From Candidatus Methylomicrobium oryzae (GTDB lineage: Bacteria; Pseudomonadota; Gammaproteobacteria; Methylococcales; Methylomonadaceae): a stretch of DNA of 64,000 nucleotides. The notes beneath the pieces are model-generated. The model saw nothing but the letters and a program-made list of their open reading frames with translations, did no database searches and had not been told where the DNA came from. Both the position numbers and the translations under genes were made by a program. The DNA is taken from the NCBI RefSeq assembly GCF_016745425.1, contig NZ_JAERVK010000012.1:124001-188000 (forward strand), in the 5' to 3' direction. This document shows, piece by piece, positions 9,217 to 19,574 of the stretch. Position 1 is the first letter of the stretch. Every line of letters begins with the position of its first letter.

Positions 9217-11448
9217 GTGGGCATTCAGGACAATTTCGAGCAGCTGCCTTTAAAAGAGTTTGCCGAGAAAGCCTACCTCGATTATTCGATGTATGTGATT
9301 CTGGATCGGGCGCTGCCGCATATCGCGGACGGCCTGAAGCCGGTCCAGCGGCGGATCGTGTACGCGATGTCGGAGCTGGGCCTGACCGCACTGGCCAAAT
9401 ATAAAAAATCGGCCCGCACGGTTGGCGACGTGCTCGGCAAATATCACCCGCACGGCGATTCGGCCTGCTACGAGGCAATGGTGCTGATGGCGCAGGATTT
9501 TTCCTACCGTTATCCGCTGATCGACGGCCAGGGCAACTGGGGTTCGCCGGACGATCCGAAATCGTTCGCGGCGATGCGTTACACCGAATCTCGCCTGACT
9601 CAATACGCGCAGACCTTGCTCAGCGAACTCGGCCAGGGCACCGTCGAATGGACCGATAATTTCGACGGCACGCTGAAAGAACCGGAACTGCTCCCCGCCC
9701 GGCTCCCGAATGTGCTGCTGAACGGCACGATGGGCATTGCGGTCGGGATGGCGACCGACATTCCGCCGCACAACCTGCGCGAAGTCGCGGCGGCCTGCAT
9801 TCGGCTGCTCGACGACCCGGACAGCACGCTCGACCAGTTGCTTGAACATATCCAGGGTCCCGATTACCCGACCGACGCCGAGATTGTCTCGACGAAAGAC
9901 GACATACGCAAGATGTACCTGAACGGCGGCGGCTCGATCAGGATGCGCGCGAAATACGAAGTCGAGGACGGCAACATCGTGATTACCGCGCTGCCGTATC
10001 AGGTTTCCGGTTCCAAGCTGATGGAGCAAATCGCCGCGCAAATGCTCGCGAAAAAGCTGCCCATGATCGAAGATTTGCGCGACGAGTCAGACCATGAGAA
10101 CCCGACTCGCCTCCTGGTGATCCCGAAGTCGAAACGCACTGACACCGACGCAGTGATGTCGCACCTGTTCGCGACCACCGATCTCGAAAAAAGCTACCGC
10201 GTCAACCTGAACATGATCGGCCTGGACAACCGGCCGCGGGTCAGGGATCTTCGCGAAATTCTGGTCGAATGGCTGCAATTTAGGACCGAAACGGTCCGGA
10301 AGCGCCTTCAGCACCGCCTGGATAAAGTGCTAGCGCGCCTGCACATCCTCGAAGGCCTGTTGATCGCCTACCTGAACATCGACGAAGTGATCAAGATCAT
10401 CCGTGAGGAAGACCATCCTAAACCGGTGCTGATGGCGCGCTTCGGAATCACCGACATTCAGGCCGAGGCCATCCTGGAACTGAAGCTGCGCTATCTTGCC
10501 AAACTCGAAGAAATGAAGATCCGCGGCGAACAGGACGAACTGCAGCAGGAACGCGCCGCGCTCGAAAAAACGCTCGGTTCGCCGCGCCTGTTGAACCGGC
10601 TGATCCGCAAGGAACTCGAACGCGACGCGGAAAAATACGGCGATGCCCGCCGCTCGCCGATCGTCGAGCGGGAAGCCGCGCAGGCGATGGAAACAACCCA
10701 GTTGATCAACAACGAACCGCTGACTGTGATCCTATCGCAAAAAGGCTGGATCCGGGCCGCGAAGGGCCACGACTTCGACGTCGACAGCCTGAACTACCGG
10801 GCCGGCGACAGTTTTCTGGAAGCGGTCAAATGCCGCTCGACACAACCGGTTTACCTGCTCGACTCGACCGGCCGCGCCTACAGCACGACCACGCACGACC
10901 TCCCCTCGGCCAGATCGCAGGGCGAACCGTTGACCGGACGCCTGAATCCGCCGCCCGGCGCGCTGTTTGCGCATCTTCTGGCAGGCGATCCGGACGACTG
11001 GTATCTGGTCGCGAGCAGTTACGGCTACGGTTTCCGGGTGCAGCTGAAAGAATTTTACAGCAAAAACAAGGCCGGCAAAGTCCTGCTGACGCTGTCGGAA
11101 GGCGCCAAAGCGGTCAAACCTGTCGAACTCCACAGTGAGGATGATCTGCTCGCGGTCGCAACCCTGCAGGGACGCTTATTGATATTTCCGACGCATGAAC
11201 TGCCCGAACTGGTCAAAGGCAAGGGCAACAAGCTGATCCAGATTCCTACGGAGGATCTCGCGGCCGGCAAGGATGCGGTAGCCGCGGTGGCGGCACTGCC
11301 CGCAAACGGCCAGTTGAAAATCACCGCAGGCAAGCGCCAGTTGACATTGAAAGAGGGAGACATCGCCCAATATATGGGCGCGCGCGCAAAGCGCGGCCTG
11401 CACCTGCCGCGCGGATTCCAGCGGGTCGAGGCGCTGGAGGCCGAATGA
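9217..11448 (+). CDS. parC: DNA topoisomerase IV subunit A
   Basis: ParC is the breakage-reunion subunit of topoisomerase IV, which decatenates daughter chromosomes with ParE. The start is a GTG directly after the TAA of the preceding gene, with GGAGGGG upstream. At 743 residues it matches the family. The catalytic tyrosine is Tyr122 in [11 protein letters not shown]. The quinolone-resistance region reads [15 protein letters not shown] with Ser82 and Glu86, the wild-type residues. A C-terminal beta-pinwheel region follows from about residue 500. It is distinguished from GyrA by its length and by the shorter, ParC-like C-terminal domain. No parE is seen nearby. Confidence 0.94.
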   Translation: MGIQDNFEQLPLKEFAEKAYLDYSMYVILDRALPHIADGLKPVQRRIVYAMSELGLTALAKYKKSARTVGDVLGKYHPHGDSACYEAMVLMAQDFSYRYPLIDGQGNWGSPDDPKSFAAMRYTESRLTQYAQTLLSELGQGTVEWTDNFDGTLKEPELLPARLPNVLLNGTMGIAVGMATDIPPHNLREVAAACIRLLDDPDSTLDQLLEHIQGPDYPTDAEIVSTKDDIRKMYLNGGGSIRMRAKYEVEDGNIVITALPYQVSGSKLMEQIAAQMLAKKLPMIEDLRDESDHENPTRLLVIPKSKRTDTDAVMSHLFATTDLEKSYRVNLNMIGLDNRPRVRDLREILVEWLQFRTETVRKRLQHRLDKVLARLHILEGLLIAYLNIDEVIKIIREEDHPKPVLMARFGITDIQAEAILELKLRYLAKLEEMKIRGEQDELQQERAALEKTLGSPRLLNRLIRKELERDAEKYGDARRSPIVEREAAQAMETTQLINNEPLTVILSQKGWIRAAKGHDFDVDSLNYRAGDSFLEAVKCRSTQPVYLLDSTGRAYSTTTHDLPSARSQGEPLTGRLNPPPGALFAHLLAGDPDDWYLVASSYGYGFRVQLKEFYSKNKAGKVLLTLSEGAKAVKPVELHSEDDLLAVATLQGRLLIFPTHELPELVKGKGNKLIQIPTEDLAAGKDAVAAVAALPANGQLKITAGKRQLTLKEGDIAQYMGARAKRGLHLPRGFQRVEALEAE

Positions 11449-11682
11449 AAAAATAGGCCTCGGTATGAATTAGGCGATTTTCACGCGGTCTTAATGTTAG
11501 GTGGATAATTGCCGAGTATAGTTAAGAGCGCGTTATTTTCTTGAATATACTGGCTACGCATAACAGTGAACGAGTCGGGTCCGGGAAAAATCCGTAAACC
11601 GTCTTCCATACTCTCTGGTTTATGCCCACTCAATAGAATTTTTGCCGATAAGGTGCGAGCACCGACTACGGGAGGTTAACAG

Positions 11683-12012
11683 ATGAACAAATTACGTTTT
11701 TATTTGACGGTCGCGATTGCCGCGCTATGGCTGGGCATTGCCGCCGACGCCAATGCCGCCAATACGGCGGCCGGAAAATTCGGACGCGGCCTCGCCGGAA
11801 TGACTTGCGGGTTTCTCGAAATTCCAGGCAATATCGTGCATGAAACGCGCCGCAGCGGAGCAATGGGCTTTCCGGTGGGTCTGGCTAAAGGGCTGGGCAT
11901 GACGGTAACTCGTGAATTAGTCGGCGTTTACGAATTTATCAGCGCGCCTTTCCCGGTGCCTGCCGGCTTCAGACCCATTTTAAGCCCCGAATACCCTTGG
12001 GATTACTTCTAG
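11683..12012 (+). CDS. exosortase system-associated protein, TIGR04073-like
   Basis: This is a small secreted protein of 109 residues with a signal peptide (LTVAIAALWLGIAADANA). The mature part has the pattern I recognise for TIGR04073: GRGLAGMTCGFLEIPGNI, a glycine-rich middle, REVxxVYEF-like VTRELVGVYEFISAPFP, and the ending LSPEYPWDYF. The family is named for its co-occurrence with exosortases; its biochemical role is unknown. GGGAGG lies well placed before the ATG. It lies 21 kb from the exosortase at 33165, so the link is at genome level, not by operon. The 234 nt upstream hold no gene that I can see. Confidence 0.75.
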   Translation: MNKLRFYLTVAIAALWLGIAADANAANTAAGKFGRGLAGMTCGFLEIPGNIVHETRRSGAMGFPVGLAKGLGMTVTRELVGVYEFISAPFPVPAGFRPILSPEYPWDYF

Positions 12013-12283
12013 CCGAAAGGCATCAGATACCTTCGGTTGGCGTCAGGCTTTACGCTGCAGCGCCAACCTTCCCGGCAAATTTCTGACTACGCGACCGAAT
12101 ATCTGGCGCGCTTTTATTTGTTTCCTGCGTTGCCCCCGTTCTGCGCCCCGAATCCGCCGCATCAACAATGAACCGGACGCCAAACGGACGAGTCCAACCC
12201 TCAAGTAAATCCTCTGTGCAGCCTGCATCCGAACTTATTTTCGGGACAGGTTCTTAACCGATCGAAATTGAGAGGGCAACGCG

Positions 12284-12787
12284 ATGAGACGCATTTATTT
12301 TTTAGTGCCGGACATCAAAACCACGCATAACATTGTCAATGAGCTTCACCAGGAGGGCTTCGACGACCGCCATATCCACATACTCGCCAAGCGCGACACG
12401 CCGTTGGAAGATCTGCCGGAAGCCACCATTCTGGAAAAAACCGATTTTATCCCGGCCGTCGAACGCGGCATCGTACTGGGCGGCACCTCCGGCTTGCTGG
12501 CAGGATTGATCGGTTTGTCTTACGCCGGATTCGTGATTGCCGGCGGGCCGCTCCTGGGAGTCATCCTGGCCGGCGCTACCATCGGCTCCCTGGCGGGCGG
12601 ACTGACCGGGATGAGCACAGGCAACTCCAAACTCAAACAATTCGAAGAGGCAATCGAAAAAGGCGAATTGCTGGTGCTGCTCGATATACCGACCGAACGA
12701 ATCACCGAAATCACCCAAAAGATCCTGAAACACCATCCGAATGCCGAATTCGACGGCATCGAGCCGATTTTACCGCCGACACACTGA
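12284..12787 (+). CDS. DUF1269-like glycine-rich membrane protein
   Basis: This is a 167-residue protein with a cytosolic N-terminal part (RIYFLVPDIKTTHNIVNELH, resembling ferredoxin-like stress-protein domains). Two adjacent glycine-rich hydrophobic stretches follow (about 65-110, including GGTSGLLAGLIGLSY and GVILAGATIGSLAGG) and then a cytosolic tail. The plan matches DUF1269 and 'general stress protein 17M'-like proteins found in many proteobacteria. Role is unknown; the glycine hairpin suggests insertion in or association with the inner membrane. GAGAGGG precedes the ATG. It stands alone between the TIGR04073 gene and the pentapeptide gene. Confidence 0.65.
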   Translation: MRRIYFLVPDIKTTHNIVNELHQEGFDDRHIHILAKRDTPLEDLPEATILEKTDFIPAVERGIVLGGTSGLLAGLIGLSYAGFVIAGGPLLGVILAGATIGSLAGGLTGMSTGNSKLKQFEEAIEKGELLVLLDIPTERITEITQKILKHHPNAEFDGIEPILPPTH

Positions 12788-12936
12788 TTCCTCCGAAATG
12801 ACTAAAACCTCCCGGCCGCCGGAGCCTCGGACAAAGCGGGCCATTTTCCAGCGCGGCGTTTCCGGGTTGCAATCCAGTCCCTGCGGCGTTAGAGTTGTCC
12901 GTGCACTCAACGTCTCACTTTTCTGGAGTTTGCAAT

Positions 12937-13713
12937 ATGATTTTCCGATCCATCTTGGCGGGCCTGCTGGCGATCGGCTTTTACGGGATGGCTATTGCGG
13001 CCGAACTCGACCGCCCGGAAGTTGAAAAGCGTCTCGCCCAGGCCGGCAAGGGCCGCCCCGCCGATCTGCGCCGGAAAGACCTGACCGGCCTGGACTTGTC
13101 CAACCTGGACTTCCGCCAAGCCGATTTATGGGGAGCCGATCTGCGCCGGGCCAATTTCAGCCGGAGCAACCTGTCGGGATTGAATCTGGATCTGACCGTG
13201 ATGACTCACATCAATTTGTCCGGAGCCGATTTGTCCAACACCAGCATTTTCGGGGTTTCGATCATGAATGCCGATCTCAGCGGCGCCAATCTGACCGGCA
13301 GCCGGATCATCGCGAATCTGGACCGATCCGATCTGAGCCGTGCCGATCTGTCTCATGCGAACTGGGGGGCAGACATGAAGAACCAGCCGATGGGCCTGAT
13401 GCGGGTCAGCCTGAACAGCGTCAATTTGTCGGGCGCCGATCTGAGCGATGCGAATCTGAACCGCGCCTTGATGCGGCATGCGAACTTGAGCGGCAGCCGC
13501 TTGCACAATGCGATGCTAATCAGCGTCGATTTGTCGGGTGCGGACTTGACCAATGCCGACTTGAGCGGCGCCGATCTGTCCGGCAGCCACCTGGAAGACG
13601 CCGATCTGACCGGCGCCAACTTGGCTGGCGCCCGCTTGACCGGGATCGGCAACAAATCCACGATCAAGGGCTTGGATAAGGCTAAAAACCTGCCATCGGC
13701 GATTTTCGACTAA
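12937..13713 (+). CDS. secreted pentapeptide-repeat protein
   Basis: I place the start at the ATG at 12937 (MIFRSILAGLLAIGFYGMAI), because it gives a normal signal peptide ending near IAAEL and has CTGGAG upstream; the frame is open for 14 codons before it. The product has 258 residues. After a short charged section the rest is made of A(D/N)LS-type pentapeptides such as GADLSNTSI, NADLSGANL and GADLSGSHL, which fold as a right-handed quadrilateral beta-helix. Such proteins act mainly through binding and no enzyme motif is visible. With an export signal it should lie in the periplasm or outside. It is monocistronic by spacing. Confidence 0.82.
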   Translation: MIFRSILAGLLAIGFYGMAIAAELDRPEVEKRLAQAGKGRPADLRRKDLTGLDLSNLDFRQADLWGADLRRANFSRSNLSGLNLDLTVMTHINLSGADLSNTSIFGVSIMNADLSGANLTGSRIIANLDRSDLSRADLSHANWGADMKNQPMGLMRVSLNSVNLSGADLSDANLNRALMRHANLSGSRLHNAMLISVDLSGADLTNADLSGADLSGSHLEDADLTGANLAGARLTGIGNKSTIKGLDKAKNLPSAIFD

Positions 13714-13813
13714 CTACGCTTTTTCCCCGATAAATTCGCCGGCCGAAGAAATCGCGGCCGGTTCCGCTGTCTTATATAATGACGCAATCTCGATTTCACA
13801 ACCGGATACTTTC

Positions 13814-15853
13814 ATGAGCAACCCATTACTGGCCAATACCGAACTGCCGCTGTTTTCTGAAATCAAACCCGAACATGTCGTCCCCGCGATCGATCAGCTG
13901 TTGGCGGAGGCGCGCGCGACCGTCGAAAGCTGTCTGAATGCTACGACCGACTATAGCTGGAAAAACCTGGTCGAGCCGATCGAAAACGCCGAAGACCGGC
14001 TCGGCAAAGCCTGGTCGCCGGTCAGCCACATGAATTCGGTCGTGAACAGCGACGCACTTCGCGAAGCGTACAACGACTGCTTGCCGAAACTCAGCGCCTA
14101 TTCGACCGAAATGGGTCAGAACGAGGCGCTATTCAAAGCCTATAAGTCGATCGCGGAAAGCGAAGAATATGCCTCACTGGATACCGCGCAGCAAAAAATC
14201 ATCCAAAACGCATTGCGCGATTTCCATTTGTCCGGCATCGATCTCGACGCCGAAAAAAAGCAGCGCTACAAGGAGATCAGCCAGGAACTGTCGCAGCTCG
14301 CCAGCAATTTCGAAGAAAACGTGCTCGATGCGACGAATGCCTGGACCAAGCTAATCACCAACGAACTCGACCTGACCGGCCTACCCGACTCGGCCTTGGC
14401 ACAGGCCCGGCAGACCGCGGAACAGAACGGCCAGGAAGGCTGGATGATCACGCTGCAGTTTCCGTCCTACCATGCGGTAATGACCTATGCGGATAACCGC
14501 GAGCTGCGCCGTGAGCATTACGAAGCCTATGCGACCCGCGCGTCCGATCAGGGTCCCCAGGCCGGGCGCTGGGACAACAGCGAAAACATGGAGAAAATCC
14601 TCGCGCTACGCCACGAAAAGTCCCGCCTGTTGGGTTTCGACAACTATGCGGAACTTTCGCTGGCGAAAAAAATGGCCGAAAAGCCGGATGAGGTAATGAA
14701 TTTTCTCGAAGACCTGGCCGATAAATCCTGGCGGCAGGCGCGCCGCGACCTGGCCGAACTGCGCGACTTCGCCCGCACCTATCATGGCGTGGGCGACCTG
14801 CAAAGCTGGGATATCGGCTATTACTCCGAAAAGATGCGCCAGCATTTTTATCAGCTGTCGCAGGAAGAAGTGAAAGCCTATTTCCCGATCACCAAGGTAT
14901 TGCCCGGCCTGTTTGCGGTAGTCGAAAAGCTGTACGGCCTGCGTATCAGTGAAATTCACGATTTCGATACCTGGCACCCGGACGTCCGCTTTTTCGAGAT
15001 TTCCGACCAAAAAGGCGAGCTGCGCGGCAGATTCTTCATCGATTTATACGCGCGTCCGAAAAAACGCGGCGGCGCCTGGATGGACGACTGCGTCGGCCGC
15101 AAGAAAATCGACGGCAAGGTGCAGACACCGGTCGCCTATCTGACCTGCAACTTCACGCCACCCACAGGCAGCGATCCGGCGCTGTTGACACACGACGAAG
15201 TGACGACGCTGTTCCACGAATTCGGCCACGGCCTCCAGCACATGCTGACCCGAGTCGACCATCTCGGCGTATCGGGCATCAACGGCGTCGAATGGGATGC
15301 GGTCGAACTGCCGAGCCAGTTCATGGAAAACTGGTGCTGGGAAAAAGACGCGCTGCCCTTGATGTCGGGCCATTATCAAACCGGCGAGCCATTGCCCGAC
15401 GAGCTGCTGAATAAAATGCTCGCCGCGAAAAACTTCCAGTCCGGAATGCTGATGGTACGCCAACTCGAATTCAGCCTGTTCGATTTCCGGATCCATCGCG
15501 ATTACGACCCAAAGAAAGGCGGACGCATCTACGAAACTCTGAGCCAGGTCCGCGAACAGGTGGCAGTCGTGATTCCGCCCGCATTCAACCGGTTCGCGCA
15601 CAGTTTCGGCCACATTTTCGCGGGCGGCTATGCGGCTGGCTATTACAGTTACAAATGGGCCGAAGTGCTGTCCAGCGACGCTTTTTCGCTGTTCGAAGAG
15701 AAAGGCATCTTCGACCCAGCAACCGGCAATGCGTTTTTGACGAATATTCTCGAAAAAGGCGGCAGTGAAGACGCCATGGAACTGTTCGTCAAATTCCGCG
15801 GCCGCAAACCGACGATCGATGCCTTACTCAGACACAACGGCATCGAAGCCTGA
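13814..15853 (+). CDS. prlC: oligopeptidase A, M3 metallopeptidase
   Basis: This zinc endopeptidase of the cytosol degrades short peptides, including cleaved signal peptides. The 679-residue length is almost that of E. coli oligopeptidase A. The metal site is TTLFHEFGHGLQHML (HEFGH) with the third ligand in the following helix (GINGVEWDAVELPSQ). The C-terminal M3 helical bundle includes FGHIFAGGYAAGYYSYKW. It begins MSNPLLANTELPLFSEIKPE as in the family. The Uma2-family gene follows after 16 nt and may be co-transcribed. Confidence 0.95.
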   Translation: MSNPLLANTELPLFSEIKPEHVVPAIDQLLAEARATVESCLNATTDYSWKNLVEPIENAEDRLGKAWSPVSHMNSVVNSDALREAYNDCLPKLSAYSTEMGQNEALFKAYKSIAESEEYASLDTAQQKIIQNALRDFHLSGIDLDAEKKQRYKEISQELSQLASNFEENVLDATNAWTKLITNELDLTGLPDSALAQARQTAEQNGQEGWMITLQFPSYHAVMTYADNRELRREHYEAYATRASDQGPQAGRWDNSENMEKILALRHEKSRLLGFDNYAELSLAKKMAEKPDEVMNFLEDLADKSWRQARRDLAELRDFARTYHGVGDLQSWDIGYYSEKMRQHFYQLSQEEVKAYFPITKVLPGLFAVVEKLYGLRISEIHDFDTWHPDVRFFEISDQKGELRGRFFIDLYARPKKRGGAWMDDCVGRKKIDGKVQTPVAYLTCNFTPPTGSDPALLTHDEVTTLFHEFGHGLQHMLTRVDHLGVSGINGVEWDAVELPSQFMENWCWEKDALPLMSGHYQTGEPLPDELLNKMLAAKNFQSGMLMVRQLEFSLFDFRIHRDYDPKKGGRIYETLSQVREQVAVVIPPAFNRFAHSFGHIFAGGYAAGYYSYKWAEVLSSDAFSLFEEKGIFDPATGNAFLTNILEKGGSEDAMELFVKFRGRKPTIDALLRHNGIEA

Positions 15854-15869
15854 CCGGCGGAGGTAATGG

Positions 15870-16334
15870 ATGGAATGGGCTGAAATCATCAACAATCCGC
15901 TCTTCGAGAATCTACCGTTCAAGATCGAGTTGAACCGTTTCGGGCAGATTCTGATGAGCCCGGCCAGCAATAGCCACGGCAACATGGAATTCCGTGTCGG
16001 CCGTGCGCTGGAGCAAGGATGTCCGCAGGGAGAAATCATCATTGAATGCGCCATCCAGACCGCTGACGGTGTTAAAGTTGCGGATGTAGCCTGGGCCAGC
16101 GCCTCGTTCATCGCCGAGTTCGGCTATGTTACCCCTTATCCTCAAGCCTCCGAGATCTGTGTTGAAATTCTGTCGCCTTCGAACTCCGAGGAGGAAATGC
16201 GCATCAAGATCGATCTTTATCTAGCGCGCGGCGCCCAAGAGGTTTGGCTGGTCGACACCGCCGCCAAAATCCGTGTCTTCGGCCATACGGGCGAATTGCC
16301 CGGATCGCGCTGGATCGACACCATCCGGATCTAA
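15870..16334 (+). CDS. Uma2-family (DUF820) PD-(D/E)XK nuclease-like protein
   Basis: The protein has 154 residues. GGAGG six nt before the ATG decides the start; an earlier overlapping ATG is out of frame. The Uma2 pattern is clear: VKVADVAWASASFIAEFG, then ICVEILSPSNSEEEMRIKID and GAQEVWLVDT. This has the D, E-x-(L) and K spacing of a PD-(D/E)XK-like core. The family is very common in cyanobacteria and scattered in methanotrophs. Nuclease activity is inferred from the fold only and the biological role is unknown. A REP-like repeat follows the stop. Confidence 0.8.
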   Translation: MEWAEIINNPLFENLPFKIELNRFGQILMSPASNSHGNMEFRVGRALEQGCPQGEIIIECAIQTADGVKVADVAWASASFIAEFGYVTPYPQASEICVEILSPSNSEEEMRIKIDLYLARGAQEVWLVDTAAKIRVFGHTGELPGSRWIDTIRI

Positions 16335-16341
16335 TCAGGTT

Positions 16342-16362
16342 GTAGGGTACGCATTGCGTACC
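16342..16362. repeat. REP-like palindrome (short form, copy 1)
   Basis: GTAGGGTACGC-ATT-GCGTACC forms a short hairpin. The same core occurs twice more in inverted orientation at 19462-19482 and 19517-19537. Confidence 0.6.
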
Positions 16363-16406
16363 ATTTAATTCGGAAGCTTTTCCCTATAATCAATATCAAC
16401 GTCATA

Positions 16407-17870
16407 ATGAAATACAAAGACCTCCGCGACTTCATCGCGCAACTCGAAAAAGAAGGCGAACTGAAGCGGGTCAACGCGCCGGTCGACCCACACCTTGAAA
16501 TCACCGAAATCTGCGATCGCACCCTGAAACAAGGCGGCCCAGCGCTGCTGTTCGAAAATCCGGTCGGTTCGACAGTTCCGCTGCTGGGCAACCTGTTCGG
16601 CACCGCGCGCCGGGTCGCGATGGGCATGGGCGCCGACTCGGTCAGCGAATTGCGCGGGATCGGCGAACTCCTGGCCTACCTGAAGGAGCCCGAGCCGCCG
16701 AAAGGGATGAAGGATGCGTTCGAAAAGTTTCCGGTGTTCAAGCAGGTCTTGAACATGGCGCCGAAGCTGGTCAAGGATCCGCCGTGTCAGCAGGAAGTGA
16801 TCGAAGGCAGTGACATCGATCTCGGCAACTATCCGATCCAGACTTGCTGGCCGGAAGACGCCGGGCCATTGATCACTTGGCCCTTGGTGATTACGAAAGG
16901 CCCCTTCAAGGAGCGGCAAAACCTCGGCATCTATCGCCAGCAAGTGATCGGCAAGAATAAAGTCATCATGCGCTGGCTGGCGCACCGGGGCGGCGCGCTC
17001 GATTTCCGGGAATGGCAGAAAGTCCGGCCGGGCGAGCCTTATCCGGTCGCGGTCGCGCTCGGCGCCGATCCGGCCACGATCCTCGGCGCGGTTACCCCGG
17101 TGCCAGATGCGCTGTCCGAATATGCGTTTGCAGGACTCCTGCGCGGCAGCAAGACCGAGGTCGCGAACTGCCTGAGCAACGACTGGCTGCAGGTGCCGGC
17201 CAGCGCCGAAATCGTGCTCGAAGGCTTCATTTATCCCGGCGAAACCGCGCCCGAAGGCCCGTTCGGAGATCACACCGGTTACTATAACGAAGTGGACGAA
17301 TTTCCGGTGTTCACGATCGAGAAGATCACTCAGCGCCGCAACCCGATCTACCACAGCACCTACACCGGACGCCCGCCTGACGAGCCGGCGATTCTCGGCG
17401 TCGCGCTAAACGAAGTGTTCGTGCCGATCCTACAGAAACAGTTCCCGGAGATCGTCGATTTCTACCTGCCGCCGGAAGGCTGCTCGTACCGGATGGCCGT
17501 GATCAGCATGAAAAAGCAGTATGCCGGTCACGCGAAACGGGTGATGCTGGGCACCTGGTCGTTCCTGCGCCAGTTCATGTATACGAAGTTCGTGATCGTG
17601 GTCGACGACGATGTCGACGTGCGCAACTGGCAGGACGTGATCTGGGCGATCACTACCCGAATGGACCCGGCCCGCGACCTGACGATCCTCGAAAATACCC
17701 CGATCGATTATCTCGACTTTGCCTCGCCGGTTTCGGGGCTCGGCTCGAAGGTCGGCTTCGATGCGACCAATAAATGGCCCGGCGAAACGAACCGGGAATG
17801 GGGCCGGACGATCGCGATGACCGAAGAAGTCATCAAAAAGGTCGACCGAATGTGGGAAAGTTTGTTTTAA
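16407..17870 (+). CDS. ubiD: 4-hydroxy-3-polyprenylbenzoate decarboxylase
   Basis: UbiD removes the carboxylate from the prenylated hydroxybenzoate intermediate in ubiquinone synthesis, using prenylated FMN made by UbiX. The 487-residue length fits the family. The hallmark [20 protein letters not shown] carries the acidic residues of the active-site loop. Other conserved segments are [20 protein letters not shown] and [20 protein letters not shown]. The ATG follows a short AT-rich leader after the REP-like repeat. No ubiX is present in the window. Confidence 0.95.
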   Translation: MKYKDLRDFIAQLEKEGELKRVNAPVDPHLEITEICDRTLKQGGPALLFENPVGSTVPLLGNLFGTARRVAMGMGADSVSELRGIGELLAYLKEPEPPKGMKDAFEKFPVFKQVLNMAPKLVKDPPCQQEVIEGSDIDLGNYPIQTCWPEDAGPLITWPLVITKGPFKERQNLGIYRQQVIGKNKVIMRWLAHRGGALDFREWQKVRPGEPYPVAVALGADPATILGAVTPVPDALSEYAFAGLLRGSKTEVANCLSNDWLQVPASAEIVLEGFIYPGETAPEGPFGDHTGYYNEVDEFPVFTIEKITQRRNPIYHSTYTGRPPDEPAILGVALNEVFVPILQKQFPEIVDFYLPPEGCSYRMAVISMKKQYAGHAKRVMLGTWSFLRQFMYTKFVIVVDDDVDVRNWQDVIWAITTRMDPARDLTILENTPIDYLDFASPVSGLGSKVGFDATNKWPGETNREWGRTIAMTEEVIKKVDRMWESLF

Positions 17871-17882
17871 ACGACTAAAAGC

Positions 17883-17918
17883 CGTAGGTACGATTAGCGT
17901 AGCGTAATCGCACGTATG
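17883..17918. repeat. REP-like palindrome (long form, copy 2)
   Basis: This 36-nt element begins CGTAGGTACGATTAGCGTAG and has the same plan as the copy at 4043-4078. It lies 12 nt after the ubiD stop, between convergent genes. Confidence 0.6.
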
Positions 17919-17988
17919 TGAGGTGAAGCCATATTCCGCCGGTTACGCTATCGCAGCAGGCTCTCGCAGTAGCAGACCCGTGCCGCTC

Positions 17989-18672
17989 CTACATATCCGC
18001 CCACATGCGCAGCAGGTTATGGTAGCAGCCGGTCAGATTGACCGCGGCCGGAATGTCCCCCTGCGTTTCGCGCAGCTCAAGAATCGCCATGTCCATTTCG
18101 AACAGCAACCGTCGGCGTTCGGTTTCGCGCACCATGCTCTCGATCCAGAAAAACGACGCTAGCCGGGCGCCGCGGGTGACCGGCACGACCCGATGCAGGC
18201 TGGAACCCGGATACAGCACCATGTCGCCGGCCGCCAGTTTCACCGCGTGATCGCCATAGGTGTCCTCGATCACCAGTTCGCCGCCGTCGTAGCTGTCGGG
18301 GTCGCTGAAGAACAAGGTCGCGGACAGATCGGTGCGGACCCGGACGCCGGAGTCGGCGCAGACGCGCACCGCGTTGTCGATGTGATTGCCGAAAGTGTTG
18401 TAGGCGCCTTCGTAGCGGTTGAATAACGGCGGAAAAATCCGTTTGGGCAAGGCCGCGGACAAGAACAGTGCGTTCCGGTTCAGCGCCTCGAGCACGACTT
18501 GGCGGACGGTCAGGCTGGCTTCGCACAGTTCCGGCAATTGCAAGTTCTGCTTGACCTTGGCTGACTGGGTGCCGGCGGTGATCCGGCCGTCCGCCCAGTC
18601 GGCACCGGCCAGGATGGCCCGGCATCGAGCAAGTTCCTCGATGGACAAGACTTCGGGAATCTGAATCAGCAC
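17989..18672 (-). CDS. PKHD-type Fe(II)/2-oxoglutarate hydroxylase, PiuC/YbiX family
   Basis: The start is the GTG at 18672 (giving [17 protein letters not shown]), with GGGAGG six nt upstream and the stop of the preceding gene 2 nt before; no ATG fits. The product has 227 residues, the usual family length. The metal ligands are visible: H and D in [10 protein letters not shown] and the distal H in [19 protein letters not shown], followed by the 2-oxoglutarate arginine. Family members (E. coli ybiX next to fiu, Pseudomonas piuC next to piuA) accompany catecholate-siderophore receptors. Here too it sits in line with a TonB-dependent receptor. Its natural substrate is not known. Confidence 0.9.
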   Translation of the reverse strand: MLIQIPEVLSIEELARCRAILAGADWADGRITAGTQSAKVKQNLQLPELCEASLTVRQVVLEALNRNALFLSAALPKRIFPPLFNRYEGAYNTFGNHIDNAVRVCADSGVRVRTDLSATLFFSDPDSYDGGELVIEDTYGDHAVKLAAGDMVLYPGSSLHRVVPVTRGARLASFFWIESMVRETERRRLLFEMDMAILELRETQGDIPAAVNLTGCYHNLLRMWADM

Positions 18673-18674
18673 GC

Positions 18675-19373
18675 TCAGCCTCCCGCCGCCTGCCAGGCAA
18701 ATCCGACCGCCAGGCCGAGCGATCCGAGGCCGAGGCCGGCGGCGGCAAGGCGTCCGCCGTGCAAGCGCGTCCACAGCAGAATGCCGGTCAGGCTCAATAC
18801 GATCAGGCCGCCGGCCAGGGTATCGGCCAACAGCACCCAACCGATGCCCATGCCGACGCCTTTATGCAGATTGGTCAGCAGCGCAAACAGGTTCCCGGTG
18901 CCGCGCTTGACGGTCACGGAACGGTTGCCCGGCCAGTATTCGGCCTGCACCGATTCCCGTGGCGTACGCACAGTGACCTGCCAGCGTGGCGGCTGCTCGA
19001 CGCTGATGCCGTTCCAGACGACCGTTCTCGCCGGCTCGCGCTGGATTTTCGCATGGCGGGCATCCAGCCCGAACTCCTGTCCGAGCCATTCCGCCAGCGC
19101 CTTAGGATCGGCAGGAAGCGGCTCCGGCAATGCCAGCTGTACTTCGGACTTTTCGATTTTAGCTGCGGGGATCTTCATCACTTCATGATGATTCAGCAAA
19201 ATGCCGGTGATCCCGAACAGCAGCCCCAGCGATGCCCCCCAGAGCCCGAACCAACCGTGAGTCCTGCGCAGCCATTTCAAAAAACTGCCGCGCACCCAGC
19301 GTTTCGGCAAGAACAGATAGCCGCCCCCGGTTTTGGGGCGGGGATTGACAGTGATACTTTGCGATTTATGCAT
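18675..19373 (-). CDS. PepSY-associated transmembrane protein
   Basis: The 232-residue inner-membrane protein has a hydrophobic segment near 42-62 ([20 protein letters not shown]). A periplasmic PepSY-like section follows, then two C-terminal hydrophobic segments ([16 protein letters not shown] and [16 protein letters not shown]). PepSY-TM proteins are often partners of siderophore receptors and have been linked to reduction or handling of imported ferric-siderophores. It lies between the receptor and the PiuC-type hydroxylase on one strand. Its stop is 2 nt from the next start, so these two are co-translated. Confidence 0.8.
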   Translation of the reverse strand: MHKSQSITVNPRPKTGGGYLFLPKRWVRGSFLKWLRRTHGWFGLWGASLGLLFGITGILLNHHEVMKIPAAKIEKSEVQLALPEPLPADPKALAEWLGQEFGLDARHAKIQREPARTVVWNGISVEQPPRWQVTVRTPRESVQAEYWPGNRSVTVKRGTGNLFALLTNLHKGVGMGIGWVLLADTLAGGLIVLSLTGILLWTRLHGGRLAAAGLGLGSLGLAVGFAWQAAGG

Positions 19374-19461
19374 ATAATCTCAGGATGTGATGGTCGCTTC
19401 CCTATCGCTCCGATGTTCCCCGCGAACCCTCAGAAGAACAACGCCTTGGATACGACATACG

Positions 19462-19537
19462 GTAGGGTACGCTGCGCGTACCTTTGCCAGCACTCAACCG
19501 CAGAACATTCTGAAAAGGTACGCGCAGCGTACCCTAC
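19462..19537. repeat. inverted pair of REP-like palindromes (BIME/REPIN-like)
   Basis: Two copies of the short palindrome (GTAGGGTACGC-TGC-GCGTACC and its reverse complement) face each other across 34 nt. A third copy is at 16342. The pair separates the receptor gene from the PepSY gene, so it may attenuate or stabilise the transcript between them. The paired arrangement is that of mobile REP doublets. Confidence 0.65.
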
Positions 19538-19574
19538 GTCCAGGAGGAGAGAATACATCTGTACGGCCTGTATG

